From: Ignavibacteria bacterium
GTDB taxonomy: Bacteria > Bacteroidota > Ignavibacteria > Kapaibacteriales > Kapaibacteriaceae
Direction of reading: 5' to 3'
Assembly (NCBI GenBank): GCA_016191145.1
Contig: JACPPD010000003.1
Span: forward strand, 124,001 to 188,000
DNA length: 64,000 nt
The notes under the pieces are model-generated. The model was not told the origin of the DNA. It was given only the letters and a program-made list of their open reading frames with translations, and made no database searches. Every line of letters starts with the position of its first letter. Within the stretch, counting starts at the first letter, position 1. This document shows, piece after piece, positions 15,474 to 24,597 of the stretch. The translations under genes were made by a program, and so were the position numbers.

Positions 15474-17408
15474 TTACGAATTGCGGATTACTGATCTCAG
15501 AACGGATTCGCTAAGGAAGTCCTTTACAACATGAACGATGCCCTCGGCGTCGAGCTGTAATTCGTGGTGGAGTTCTTCCTGTGTGCCGTGGTCGATAAAC
15601 TTGTCGGGAATGCCGTGGATGCGCAGGTCGGCCGAAAGGGGATGACGCTGTGTAAGGTATTCGGCGACAGCGCTGCCAAAGCCCCCTGCCACCTGACCGT
15701 CTTCGAGGGTTACAATGCGGCCAATGCGCGTTACGATGTCGTCGATCATGTTTGCGTCAAGGGGCTTCACAAAACGTGCATTGATGACTTCACACTCAAT
15801 GCCCTCTGCGGATAGCTGCTCCGCTGCTTGTACTGCATAGGATACCATCTTGCCGAGAGCAAGTATTGCAACGTCCCCGCCTGACCGAAGGGTTTCGCTT
15901 GTTCCGATCCCGATTGGCTTCATCGGGCGTATGGGCGTGCCTATGCCAGAGCCGCGTGGATAACGTATGGCAATGGGTCCATCGGTGTATGAATGTATTG
16001 CCGTGTATAACATGTCGCGCAGTTCCTGCTCGTCCTTGGGCGCCATTACAACCATGCCCTGGATGATGCGCAAATAGGCGAGATCGAGGACTCCGTGGTG
16101 CGTGGGACCATCGGCGCCAACAAGACCCGACCTGTCCAGACAGAACACAACATGTAAATGCTGGAGAGCAACGTCGTGCACAATGTGGTCGAATGCTCTT
16201 TGTAAAAATGTTGAGTATATTGCCACAACGGGAATGATGCCCTGCGTGGCAAGACCGCCGGCAAAGGTTACGGCATGCCCTTCGGCAATGCCGACGTCGA
16301 ACACACGGTCAGGAAATTCCTTTTGGACAACGTCGAGCCCTGTTCCGTCAGGCATCGCCGCTGTGATTCCTAACACTTTTCGATTGGTTGCCATGATTTC
16401 AACCATGGCCTCGGCAAACACTTTCTGGTAGGTGGGAGCCGGTTTTTTAACCTCGCTCCGGACGACTACATCGGCGCCCTGTCCGGATGTCTTGGCTTCG
16501 ACTTTTCCAATGGCATGCAGGAACTGTTTGTCTGCCTCGGCAGGACCATAGCCCTTGCCCTTTTGTGTAATTGTGTGCAGGAGGACTGGCCCTTTGATTT
16601 CGCGTATTGCCTTGAGCATCTTTACAAGCTGCTCAATGTTGTGTCCATTCACGGGTCCGAAATACCGAAAGCCGAGCGCTTCGAATAACATGCCGGGTGT
16701 GAGAATGGCTTTAACGCCTCCTTCGATACGGTGTACGGTTTTCCGAATGCGGTCGCCGAAATCGTCGAGGCCGTGTGTAAGATTATAAATTCTATTACGA
16801 AGATTCTGCGCCGTTGGCGAGGCAAACAGTTCGCTGAAGTAATTCGAGAGCGCCCAAACGTTTGGAGCGATGGACATGTTGTTGTCGTTGAGGATAACAA
16901 GAATGTCTGTCTTGTGAACACCGCAGTTATTCATGGCTTCGTAAGCAAGCCCGCCCGTCATGGCCCCGTCGCCAATAACGGAAACAACTTTAAAGTCTTC
17001 TTTCAGCAAGTCTCGTGCAATGGCCATGCCCAGGGCAGCCGAGATGGATGTTGTGGCATGCCCGGCGCCAAAATCGTCGTACTCACTTTCTGACCGTTTT
17101 AAGAATCCCGACAGGCCGCCCTGCTGACGAATAGTTTGCAGCAGGTCCTTGCGTCCCGTAAGAATTTTATGCGGATAGGCCTGATGGCCAGTGTCCCAAA
17201 CAATTTTATCATACGGTGTATTAAACACGTAGTGTAGGGCTACCGTTAGCTCTACTGTGCCAAGCCCTGCTCCAAAGTGCCCGCCAACACGCGTGATGGT
17301 GCTGATGAGGAAATCACGCACCTCGTCGCTGACCTGACGGAGCTCCTCTTCCCTGAGCTTTCTAAGGTCGAACGGGAAGTTAATATTGTTTAACAGTTCA
17401 CTATTCAC
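15474..17408 (-). CDS. dxs: 1-deoxy-D-xylulose-5-phosphate synthase
   Basis: A thiamine-diphosphate enzyme that condenses pyruvate with glyceraldehyde 3-phosphate, the entry step of the MEP isoprenoid pathway. The 644-residue length is standard. Visible motifs are the substrate-site GHQAYPHKILTGR, the ThDP/Mg site GDGAMTGGLAYEAMNN...LNDNNMSI, and in the pyrimidine-binding domain FDVGIAEGHAVTFAGGLA, RSGLVGADGPTHHG and AIRYPRGSG. A GTG start at 17408 gives the expected N-terminus. It is followed by tRNA-Lys on the same strand and preceded by an OmpA-domain gene 48 bases upstream. No other MEP genes are nearby. Confidence 0.96.
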   Translation of the reverse strand: MNSELLNNINFPFDLRKLREEELRQVSDEVRDFLISTITRVGGHFGAGLGTVELTVALHYVFNTPYDKIVWDTGHQAYPHKILTGRKDLLQTIRQQGGLSGFLKRSESEYDDFGAGHATTSISAALGMAIARDLLKEDFKVVSVIGDGAMTGGLAYEAMNNCGVHKTDILVILNDNNMSIAPNVWALSNYFSELFASPTAQNLRNRIYNLTHGLDDFGDRIRKTVHRIEGGVKAILTPGMLFEALGFRYFGPVNGHNIEQLVKMLKAIREIKGPVLLHTITQKGKGYGPAEADKQFLHAIGKVEAKTSGQGADVVVRSEVKKPAPTYQKVFAEAMVEIMATNRKVLGITAAMPDGTGLDVVQKEFPDRVFDVGIAEGHAVTFAGGLATQGIIPVVAIYSTFLQRAFDHIVHDVALQHLHVVFCLDRSGLVGADGPTHHGVLDLAYLRIIQGMVVMAPKDEQELRDMLYTAIHSYTDGPIAIRYPRGSGIGTPIRPMKPIGIGTSETLRSGGDVAILALGKMVSYAVQAAEQLSAEGIECEVINARFVKPLDANMIDDIVTRIGRIVTLEDGQVAGGFGSAVAEYLTQRHPLSADLRIHGIPDKFIDHGTQEELHHELQLDAEGIVHVVKDFLSESVLRSVIRNS

Positions 17409-17456
17409 GGTCTAAACTCATGTAGTTCTTTTCGTTGTTTCTGCTCTCTACACAAT

Positions 17457-19466
17457 CTATCTCCGCTCCGTCTCTACAACAATCTGCACCGTCCTGGACA
17501 ATTGTCTTCCAATTGGACTTGCATTGGTAAAGATCTCAGACGTTTCACCTACGCCGCTCGCTGAATATTTTGCATCGCGTGCACGCGACGAAAGAAATTC
17601 CTTTACAGTGTTAGCCCGATCCGTTGAGAGCCTGAGATTGTGTTCTGCAGTTCCAATACGGTCGGTGTATCCAACAATCGTAACCTTGCTGTTAACCTTG
17701 ATTGAGGGCAGCACCATTTGTTCGAGAACGCGGCTGTTGTCGTCGTTGAGTGTTGCCTTGTCGAAGTCAAAGAGAATGAGTGAATACTTGTCTATCGTTC
17801 TGTCTGGCAGATTCTCAGTTCGTTTACGAACGCTGCTAAAGTAGTCTACCGGTACGCTTCCCGAAGCCTGTACGGTATCGGCGTTCTCGATGCCTGCAAC
17901 GGCAGCAAACTCATAGTCAACGGGAACCTGCGCCGTTGAAAGTTCGTTTGGTTTTATCGACCAAGTAATGCGTGATGGACGCCCCTTTCCATGAAAATCT
18001 CTCAACGATTTGCCTGCCTGCATCACTGTAAGTGTCCACTCCGTGATGGTATCGGCATTATCTACCACTGGATGAAACATTACAAGGTTGGGTGTGGCTA
18101 TTCGCTGGTTTTCGGCGGTGATGGTAAGGGGCTGAAGAATATCGGGCACGTTGCTGAAGAATTCTACGCGTCGGTTCTCTGCCACACCATCGGTATCGCC
18201 TGCTGCTGATGGCCGATCCGGCGTCGGAGTTGTCCGAATGGAAATGCGCTGCGGCTCAATTGTAAAATTATTTACAAGATAATCTTTTGCCCACTGAGCG
18301 CGTTTCTGCGGCAAGTCTGGAATCGCTGATTCTTCTTTTCCATCAGTTGTTCCAGTAATCGTAAGCGTTGCGTGCTGTGTGGCGCGCATCCGTGTTCCAA
18401 TGATGTTGAGCGTGTTTCTGTTGACTGCGACGGCATCGAGCGGCAACGTCTGCGGACTGAAATCTCCGGACTCCGGGTGTACATCGACCGACTGAAGGTC
18501 TGCAGTGGTTGTGCCGCTTCCCTGCGGATAAAACACATAGGGAACGATGGGGAACATCTCTGTGTAAGCGACGTCTTCGATGTCGAGCGACGATACTTCG
18601 ATTTCACGACCATCTTTATCGAACGTAGTAAGCCTGTTGAACCGGGCGCTTGGCTTCATTCGTTCGGGAGGAGGCGCTGGAGCAGCCTCGGAAATGCTGA
18701 ATGTGAGATTCACACCCAGGCGTAGTTGCCCAACCATCCATGGAGAATAAGCAGCGTTACTGGATACTTGTGTAAGGGGCAAACGGTACGTCAGCTCAGG
18801 CTGCAGCCACACGGATTCCGTCAGCCTCAGCGAATAGCCACCGCCGATAATGAAGGCTGCCCGTACATCAACGTCGGATATTTTGGCTGGACCTGTAGTA
18901 ACTTCCTGTGCTTGATAAACATTGTTAACAAGCAGATCGGTTGTCTGTTTGCGAGATGTTGAGAGCGGGATTCCGAATTCCAGGCCCCCTAACAAATAAA
19001 TAGGCAGTGCGCCAAACAGACCGTGAAATTCAATGCCCGGAGAAAGATCCAAATACACGGCTGAAGATGAGAGGGAGTGATTCAGAACCGAATCCGACGT
19101 GATGCGCTGTTGCGCTTCGTTCGAAGAGGTAAGCCAGTTTACGCCCAGACGTCCCGTAAAATGAATCATCCGGTTCAATGGTATTCCCACCAGACCGCCG
19201 CCAACAAAGGTGATGGTTGTGGAACCATCGGTGTACATGAGAGAGTCGGTTGCATACTTTGATAAGAAGGGACTTGACGTTGCAGATGTTTGCCATACCT
19301 TAATCTCGCCGTTAGAGAAATTAAAGGCGCCGGCTCCGTACAAGCCGATTCGTGTTGGAGGCACAACACTATCGGCAAATTCTGCGGCTGGAGTTACGGT
19401 TTCTGCTGCTTCGAGTGAAAACTGGGCATAACAGATAATCAGAGAGGTCAGGATGAATCGGATCAT
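17457..19466 (-). CDS. Outer-membrane protein with N-terminal beta-barrel-like region and two OmpA-like domains
   Basis: Signal peptide at residues 1-20 (ending SLEAAE), then about 230 residues of alternating hydrophobic strands typical of a small outer-membrane barrel, then a proline-rich linker (APAPPPERMKP). A first, degenerate OmpA-like domain carries LTITGTTDGKEES and ENRRVEFF. A final canonical OmpA/MotB domain carries LFDFDKATLNDDN, IVGYTDRIGTAEHNLRLSTDRANTVKEFL and the SRTVQIVV end. The last domain probably binds peptidoglycan and tethers the outer membrane. A paralogue with the same domain order lies at 22598-24595. Precise function unknown. Confidence 0.8.
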   Translation of the reverse strand: MIRFILTSLIICYAQFSLEAAETVTPAAEFADSVVPPTRIGLYGAGAFNFSNGEIKVWQTSATSSPFLSKYATDSLMYTDGSTTITFVGGGLVGIPLNRMIHFTGRLGVNWLTSSNEAQQRITSDSVLNHSLSSSAVYLDLSPGIEFHGLFGALPIYLLGGLEFGIPLSTSRKQTTDLLVNNVYQAQEVTTGPAKISDVDVRAAFIIGGGYSLRLTESVWLQPELTYRLPLTQVSSNAAYSPWMVGQLRLGVNLTFSISEAAPAPPPERMKPSARFNRLTTFDKDGREIEVSSLDIEDVAYTEMFPIVPYVFYPQGSGTTTADLQSVDVHPESGDFSPQTLPLDAVAVNRNTLNIIGTRMRATQHATLTITGTTDGKEESAIPDLPQKRAQWAKDYLVNNFTIEPQRISIRTTPTPDRPSAAGDTDGVAENRRVEFFSNVPDILQPLTITAENQRIATPNLVMFHPVVDNADTITEWTLTVMQAGKSLRDFHGKGRPSRITWSIKPNELSTAQVPVDYEFAAVAGIENADTVQASGSVPVDYFSSVRKRTENLPDRTIDKYSLILFDFDKATLNDDNSRVLEQMVLPSIKVNSKVTIVGYTDRIGTAEHNLRLSTDRANTVKEFLSSRARDAKYSASGVGETSEIFTNASPIGRQLSRTVQIVVETERR

Positions 19467-19665
19467 GTTGTCGGTGGTGTTTGAAAAGGCAAAACTACCA
19501 TTTTTGTCAGAGCTGATGGTTGATGTAAAATTGAAGCAGCGGCGATATATTGACGCCTTGTCTGCGGCAGGAAAAAACTTGTAACGAACAATTTAATTGT
19601 AAAGTGAGAAGCAAAAGTAATTGTTGGAATGATGTTCTTAACTGAATTTACACTGGGAGGTTTGT

Positions 19666-20325
19666 ATGACTCGTTTAGTAGTATTATTTAGTGTATTGAT
19701 GATTGCAGGCGCTTCGGTATATGCTGAAGACGGTTCGAAGGAAGGACTACAACTGGGCTTCATGTTTGGTCCGGCAATTCCTAACGAATCGATATCCGAT
19801 GTTTACGATCTTGTGGGAGACCAGAGTGTGGGGTATGCGTACGATGTTGCGTCGAGCCTCGGCTACGATCTTGCCGGCAAGGTGCGATTCGGATTATCGG
19901 ACAATCTGAGCTTCAGCGGAGGTGTGATGTTTGCTTCTTTTCCCAATCAATCCCTTGTGCTTAAGGATTCTCTTGGTAGGTCGTACAATCTGCAGACTAC
20001 AACTAACATCATCCCGATCTCTGCAGGAGTTGCATGGATACCGGTCAAATCGCTTGTAACGCCTTTTATTGGAGCGCACATCCTGTATTCGTTTCGTAGT
20101 ACTACGGTGAGTGACGGCAATGTTGTTAAGAATATCCTTTCGCCAGGTCAGGAAGTAGAACCGCAGGTTTCGCGGATGGGAGCTTCCTTGAATGCAGGCC
20201 TGGAGTTTAATGTGGGAATCAAACCCTTTATTGACTTCTCGTATGTCTGGAGCAATCTGATTGGCAACGATGCGGGCCAGGCAGTACGCGCATTCCTTAC
20301 CGTAAACGTCGGCTTGATGTTCTAA
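19666..20325 (+). CDS. Outer-membrane beta-barrel protein, small porin-like
   Basis: A 219-residue secreted protein with a clean signal peptide (MTRLVVLFSVLMIAGASVYAED) and a body of amphipathic strands ending in an aromatic residue (LTVNVGLMF), the signature of BAM-inserted barrels. Phrases such as LQLGFMFGPAIPNES and GASLNAGLEFNVGIKPFIDFSYVW fit the OmpW/outer-membrane-beta-barrel superfamily. A strong ribosome-binding site (GGGAGG at about 19651-19656) precedes ATG. Its end overlaps the convergent transporter gene by 29 bases. No substrate can be inferred. Confidence 0.7.
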   Translation: MTRLVVLFSVLMIAGASVYAEDGSKEGLQLGFMFGPAIPNESISDVYDLVGDQSVGYAYDVASSLGYDLAGKVRFGLSDNLSFSGGVMFASFPNQSLVLKDSLGRSYNLQTTTNIIPISAGVAWIPVKSLVTPFIGAHILYSFRSTTVSDGNVVKNILSPGQEVEPQVSRMGASLNAGLEFNVGIKPFIDFSYVWSNLIGNDAGQAVRAFLTVNVGLMF

Positions 20326-21751
20326 AGAACAAATATCCGGGTATTGCCGTGGCGAGGATGAAGAGACCATACACAGAGTTTATCACTCTGTCTTCGCCGT
20401 GTGCTTTTGCTTCCAGGTAGGTCTGTATGTCGGTAAACAGAGAGAAGATCAGGAAGAAGCCGGCAAAGACAACAAAAGTCACTGGTACTGTTGGGTAACC
20501 CCACACGCGGTAGGGTCGGGGAGCATCGGGCATACGCTTTCTGAGCAGAAAAACACCGAATGCAGCAAGACCATAAAATGCCCATGAAACGAAGATCAGC
20601 ATCTCCGTTAGCATATCGAATGTACCGCTGAATACTAACAGGCACGACCATGCCCCCTGCCATATCAGTGCGGTGTAGGGCGTGTGAAATTTTGTGCTGA
20701 CGCGTTTCATGCCTTTGAAGAACAATTTATCGACGGACATTGCATAGAATATCCGTGCACTCTGAAGTATTGTCCCGTTGGAAGTGCCCATGGTTGAAAT
20801 CATCACGGCCACAGCTACAAATGTGAGACCAATTGGTCCAAACGCAATACCGGCAACATCTGCTGCAACGGAATCCGACGCAGCGACTTTATCGATATCG
20901 AGAACGAACAGATAGGCAAGGTTGATAAGTAAGTAGATAATGAGAATTGAAATCGACCCCAACATCAGCGCCCTCGGAATCGTCCGCTGAGGCTCATGTG
21001 TTTCGCCTGCAATAGCAGTAACAGTGTTCCATCCATCGTATGCCCACAGTGCTTTGTTCATGGTAAGCACAATTGCAGATACAAGTGCCATTCCGGTTGG
21101 TACACCCTTCAATGAATCTGCTGTAAAGTTTACGGTGTTGCCAGTGCCAAAAAAGAATGCTCCAATAATCAATGCAACGATTGCGGAAACTTTAGAAACC
21201 GTGAGAATATTTTGCAGGCGTCCGCCTTCTTTAACGCCGACAATATTGATAACAGTCAGCAGAACGATTACACTACTCGTTGCGATTTTAATTCCAATTT
21301 CGTTGAGCGGATAGATAGTGCCAAATGGTAATGGAATAGCAAACGATTGCCACGTGGACTCCGGAAGAGTCCACAACGGGACAATCGAGTCGAGGTAGTA
21401 GGAGAAGACGTAGGTAATACTTGCAATCGATCCGGTTTGAATTACAAAGAAGAGAGACCAGCCGTAAACAAATGCCGTTTGGTCGCCATATATTTTTCTA
21501 AAGTATTCGTATTGTCCTCCAGTTGCAGGAATCACCGATGCTATTTCTGCAATGGTCAGCGCACCAAACAACGTCACCACTCCCGCGCCCACCCACACCA
21601 GCATGAGAATCTCCGGTGACCCAACAAGTGCAGCCATCGAAGATGGATTTTTGAAGATACCGGAACCAACTACGCTACCAATAACAAGCATTGTTACGGT
21701 AAACAATCCGAGAGCCTTTACGAGACCTACAGAATTCTGATTTTCAGCCAT
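20297..21751 (-). CDS. APC-superfamily amino-acid permease
   Basis: A polytopic inner-membrane transporter with about 12 predicted helices. The first helix has the APC substrate-site motif VIGSVVGSGIF (compare GxGIF), and later segments include WAYDGWNTVTAIAGETHEPQRTIPRA, typical of LAT/YfnA-like permeases. It likely imports or exchanges amino acids using a cation gradient; specificity is not predictable. ATG 21751 (MAENQNSVGLVKALG) is preferred over an upstream start at 21787 because it fits the usual short cytosolic N-terminus. It is divergent from the LysE-type exporter with a gap of about 90 bases, an amino-acid importer/exporter pair by position. Confidence 0.88.
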   Translation of the reverse strand: MAENQNSVGLVKALGLFTVTMLVIGSVVGSGIFKNPSSMAALVGSPEILMLVWVGAGVVTLFGALTIAEIASVIPATGGQYEYFRKIYGDQTAFVYGWSLFFVIQTGSIASITYVFSYYLDSIVPLWTLPESTWQSFAIPLPFGTIYPLNEIGIKIATSSVIVLLTVINIVGVKEGGRLQNILTVSKVSAIVALIIGAFFFGTGNTVNFTADSLKGVPTGMALVSAIVLTMNKALWAYDGWNTVTAIAGETHEPQRTIPRALMLGSISILIIYLLINLAYLFVLDIDKVAASDSVAADVAGIAFGPIGLTFVAVAVMISTMGTSNGTILQSARIFYAMSVDKLFFKGMKRVSTKFHTPYTALIWQGAWSCLLVFSGTFDMLTEMLIFVSWAFYGLAAFGVFLLRKRMPDAPRPYRVWGYPTVPVTFVVFAGFFLIFSLFTDIQTYLEAKAHGEDRVINSVYGLFILATAIPGYLFFRTSSRRLR

Positions 21752-21841
21752 TAAGTAATCAAATCCTCGCTTCGAAATGTATTTCAACCAAAACTATTTC
21801 GGCAAGTTTACATTAATGAAAGCTTCGTAGCTTGCAGGCGG

Positions 21842-22555
21842 ATGATTTCAGCAATATTAGTAGGGATGGCCGTAGGCTTTGTACTGGCAATACCGCCAGG
21901 GCCTATCGGGATGGCTGCCATCAGAACCGGAATCAGGGACGGGTGGAAGGCTGCGCTAAAGTTAGGCGCCGGCGCCAGCATGTTCGACGTGCTGTACAGC
22001 GGACTGGCAATGCTTGCCACGTCGGCCATTGTTGCAGTACTTCATGGTCTCGAGGAAACGTCGCCCCTTCCCACAATAATCATTCAGTTTACAATCGTTG
22101 GCGTTATGATTGCCTTTGGCATCATGCAAATCCGCGAGCGTCCATACAAGACCGATGCACAGCCGCAGAAAAAGCCATCCGGTTTTATTGAATGGATAAG
22201 GGGCCACGGACCGTTTTTGGTTGGCTCTGGTTTTGCCATCGCTAATCTTGCAAATCCAACATTTATCCCTTCGCTTGCAGCGCTCACAACTTTTATCCAG
22301 AAGCTGGAGGTGTTTGAAGCTACCGTTGTAAACGACCTTACGTTTGCTGTTGGATTTGGCGCAGGTAATATGTTGTGGCTGCTTGTTCTTGTGCGTTTAG
22401 TGGTAGCAAACAAGCACAGGATGACTCCGACATTTATCAAGCGCATTCAACAACTTTCGGGAGTTACGCTCATCGGCTTTGGTACGTTCTATGGGATTAG
22501 AATTCTAGCCGTAACAAAATGGGCAGAAGTGCTTCGCATCATATTTGCGGCATAG
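21842..22555 (+). CDS. LysE-family translocator
   Basis: A 237-residue membrane protein with about six hydrophobic segments and the LysE/RhtB hallmark near the start (VGFVLAIPPGPIGMAAIRTGIRDG). Members export amino acids or small metabolites from the cytosol. A long middle loop (RERPYKTDAQPQKKPSGF) is as in this family. Start ATG 21842 gives the first helix directly. It is divergent from the APC permease; downstream, an OmpA-domain gene begins after 42 bases. Confidence 0.82.
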   Translation: MISAILVGMAVGFVLAIPPGPIGMAAIRTGIRDGWKAALKLGAGASMFDVLYSGLAMLATSAIVAVLHGLEETSPLPTIIIQFTIVGVMIAFGIMQIRERPYKTDAQPQKKPSGFIEWIRGHGPFLVGSGFAIANLANPTFIPSLAALTTFIQKLEVFEATVVNDLTFAVGFGAGNMLWLLVLVRLVVANKHRMTPTFIKRIQQLSGVTLIGFGTFYGIRILAVTKWAEVLRIIFAA

Positions 22556-22597
22556 ACATTGTAACGAAGAAGTGTAAAGAGGAATTATTGCTGGCTA

Positions 22598-24595
22598 ATG
22601 GTACGCGTTCGTATTTCTTTCATGATCGCATTACTTGTTGCCGCCACTTGCAAATCGATAGCACAGCCTTCAGTCGGGATTAAGGGTGGTGCTCTGTATG
22701 ACTGGAATACGTCTACGATTTCTGTGATTCGTGGCTGTAATGACTGCGGTACGTTTTCTGATGGGACCTCGATTGGATACTTTGGAGGTTTTACCGGAGA
22801 ATATGCGCTATTCGGAGATGTTCTTGAACTTTCCGGCGCAGTTCTGTATGCAATGCGTCCAGCGCGGTTGGTAACACAAAGCAACGACAATTTTCAGGTC
22901 CTCGACCCTGCAACAAATTCCTATGTGCCACTAAGGCGGGAACACGTCCTGCAGGCTTCACTGGGTTATGTGACGGTAGAAGCAGGGTTGCGTTCTCGCC
23001 CCCTTCCATCAGTCCCTGTTTACATCAGAGCGGTGTTTGATGCAGGCAATCCCATTGTGGATGCAACGTACACGCAAACAGAACAGATTATGAGCCCGGA
23101 GGGTGTGATGTTCCCCGACGGCACACAGCGGCGCACAACGGGTTCGGGAGAATTCCCGGGACTTGGTACATCGTATGGTATTGCAGGGGGCTTGGGTGTG
23201 GTGCTCCCATTGTCAAAATATTTAGAATTGAATCCAGAAGTGGGATTCCGATACGGATTGAATTCTCTTTCATCAAACGAAGAGTGGAAACAGTCTTATG
23301 CAACAGCAGGACTGCAGCTCAGGTATCGATTCCTGGACGAAGCTCCTCCGCCAGCTCCTCAACCAGTGCCACCCTTAATTCCCGTACCGGTTCCAGAGGT
23401 TGCTGTTGAAAAACCCGTTCCGATTCCCGCTCCGGTTACCATTGTATCGCTTACCAGCGCTCCGCTGGAGATTAACGAGACAGTTGTAACGCAGACGTTT
23501 CCGTTGCTTCCCTACATCTTCTTCGATTCCGCCTCTGCAGCACTTAGAGAACGATACACATCGAACCAGCCGAGCATTGCGTTTCGCGAGGCTGAATTGC
23601 CAAAGGAAACACTACCCATCTACTATAAACTGCTCGACATCGTTGGAAGCAGGATGAAACAGAACGGAAGCTCTGTTTTAGTTGTTAACGGTACGTCGGA
23701 TGGTAGGGAAGAAGCAGATGGCAAGAAGAGAGAATCCTCTGGCGGACTCAGCAGACAGCGTGCAGAGGTTGTTGTTGAATACTTGAAACGTCGGTGGAAT
23801 TTATCAAACGATAGATTTGAAGTGCGCAGCATAGAAAAGCCAGCTCTTGCCAGTAACGAGCGATATGCCGAAGGCATGCAAGAGAACAGACGTGTTGAGC
23901 TGACTTCGGCCGACGCTCGTATCCTGGCGCCGATTGTTCATTCAAAATTTAATGAGTATGTGGCAACACAACCCACGCACGATTTCAGCATCAGCGTATC
24001 AAACAAAGATTTGTCAAGGGATTGGATGCTCGGCGTTACACACACAGGCCGAACCGTAGGCGAAAAAGCGGGTCCAAACGCTCCGCCTGCAACTGTGTCG
24101 TTCAATCTCGACGAGGAGATGACGAACCAACTAGGTCCCGTAGTTGGAAACACCGACACTCTCGATGCAAGGATTCGCATTAATCAACAAAATGAACAAT
24201 CGGTTACGGCTTCGACGCGATTCCCGATTGTAAAAAAAGTCAGCAACTACGAAGTCAGCAGATTGTCGCTCATTGTGTTTGATTACGACAGGTCTGACAT
24301 TTCCGAATCCAACCGCGAAATGATGAAGAGCGTCATCTCTGCGGCAGTTCGCAGAGGATCGGCAGCCACCATCATCGGATCTACCGACCGGCTCGGCGAA
24401 ATGGACCACAACATGCAGTTGTCTGCAGATCGAGCGCAGGCCATAGAACGGTTTACCCGCACAATTGCCCCCTCGCTGAATATCGGAGAAGTGAGGGGAG
24501 TTGGACCTTCTACACTTCCGTACGATAACAACCTGCCCGAAGGCCGCTTCTATTGCAGAACAGTAACACTGACAATCACGACACCGCTGAGGTAA
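22598..24595 (+). CDS. Outer-membrane protein with barrel-like region and two OmpA-like domains (paralogue of 17457-19466)
   Basis: Signal peptide (about 1-23, ending KSIAQP), a barrel-like region to about residue 245, and a striking proline-rich linker (PPPAPQPVPPLIPVPVPEV). A first OmpA-like domain has LVVNGTSDGREEAD and ENRRVELTS, and a final OmpA domain has LIVFDYDRSDISESNREMM, IIGSTDRLGEMDHNMQLSADRAQAIERF. It matches the 17457-19466 protein in domain order and motifs, so the two are probable paralogues. It likely links outer membrane and peptidoglycan. The DUF1800 gene starts 2 bases after its stop, suggesting co-expression. Confidence 0.8.
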   Translation: MVRVRISFMIALLVAATCKSIAQPSVGIKGGALYDWNTSTISVIRGCNDCGTFSDGTSIGYFGGFTGEYALFGDVLELSGAVLYAMRPARLVTQSNDNFQVLDPATNSYVPLRREHVLQASLGYVTVEAGLRSRPLPSVPVYIRAVFDAGNPIVDATYTQTEQIMSPEGVMFPDGTQRRTTGSGEFPGLGTSYGIAGGLGVVLPLSKYLELNPEVGFRYGLNSLSSNEEWKQSYATAGLQLRYRFLDEAPPPAPQPVPPLIPVPVPEVAVEKPVPIPAPVTIVSLTSAPLEINETVVTQTFPLLPYIFFDSASAALRERYTSNQPSIAFREAELPKETLPIYYKLLDIVGSRMKQNGSSVLVVNGTSDGREEADGKKRESSGGLSRQRAEVVVEYLKRRWNLSNDRFEVRSIEKPALASNERYAEGMQENRRVELTSADARILAPIVHSKFNEYVATQPTHDFSISVSNKDLSRDWMLGVTHTGRTVGEKAGPNAPPATVSFNLDEEMTNQLGPVVGNTDTLDARIRINQQNEQSVTASTRFPIVKKVSNYEVSRLSLIVFDYDRSDISESNREMMKSVISAAVRRGSAATIIGSTDRLGEMDHNMQLSADRAQAIERFTRTIAPSLNIGEVRGVGPSTLPYDNNLPEGRFYCRTVTLTITTPLR

Positions 24596-24597
24596 TC

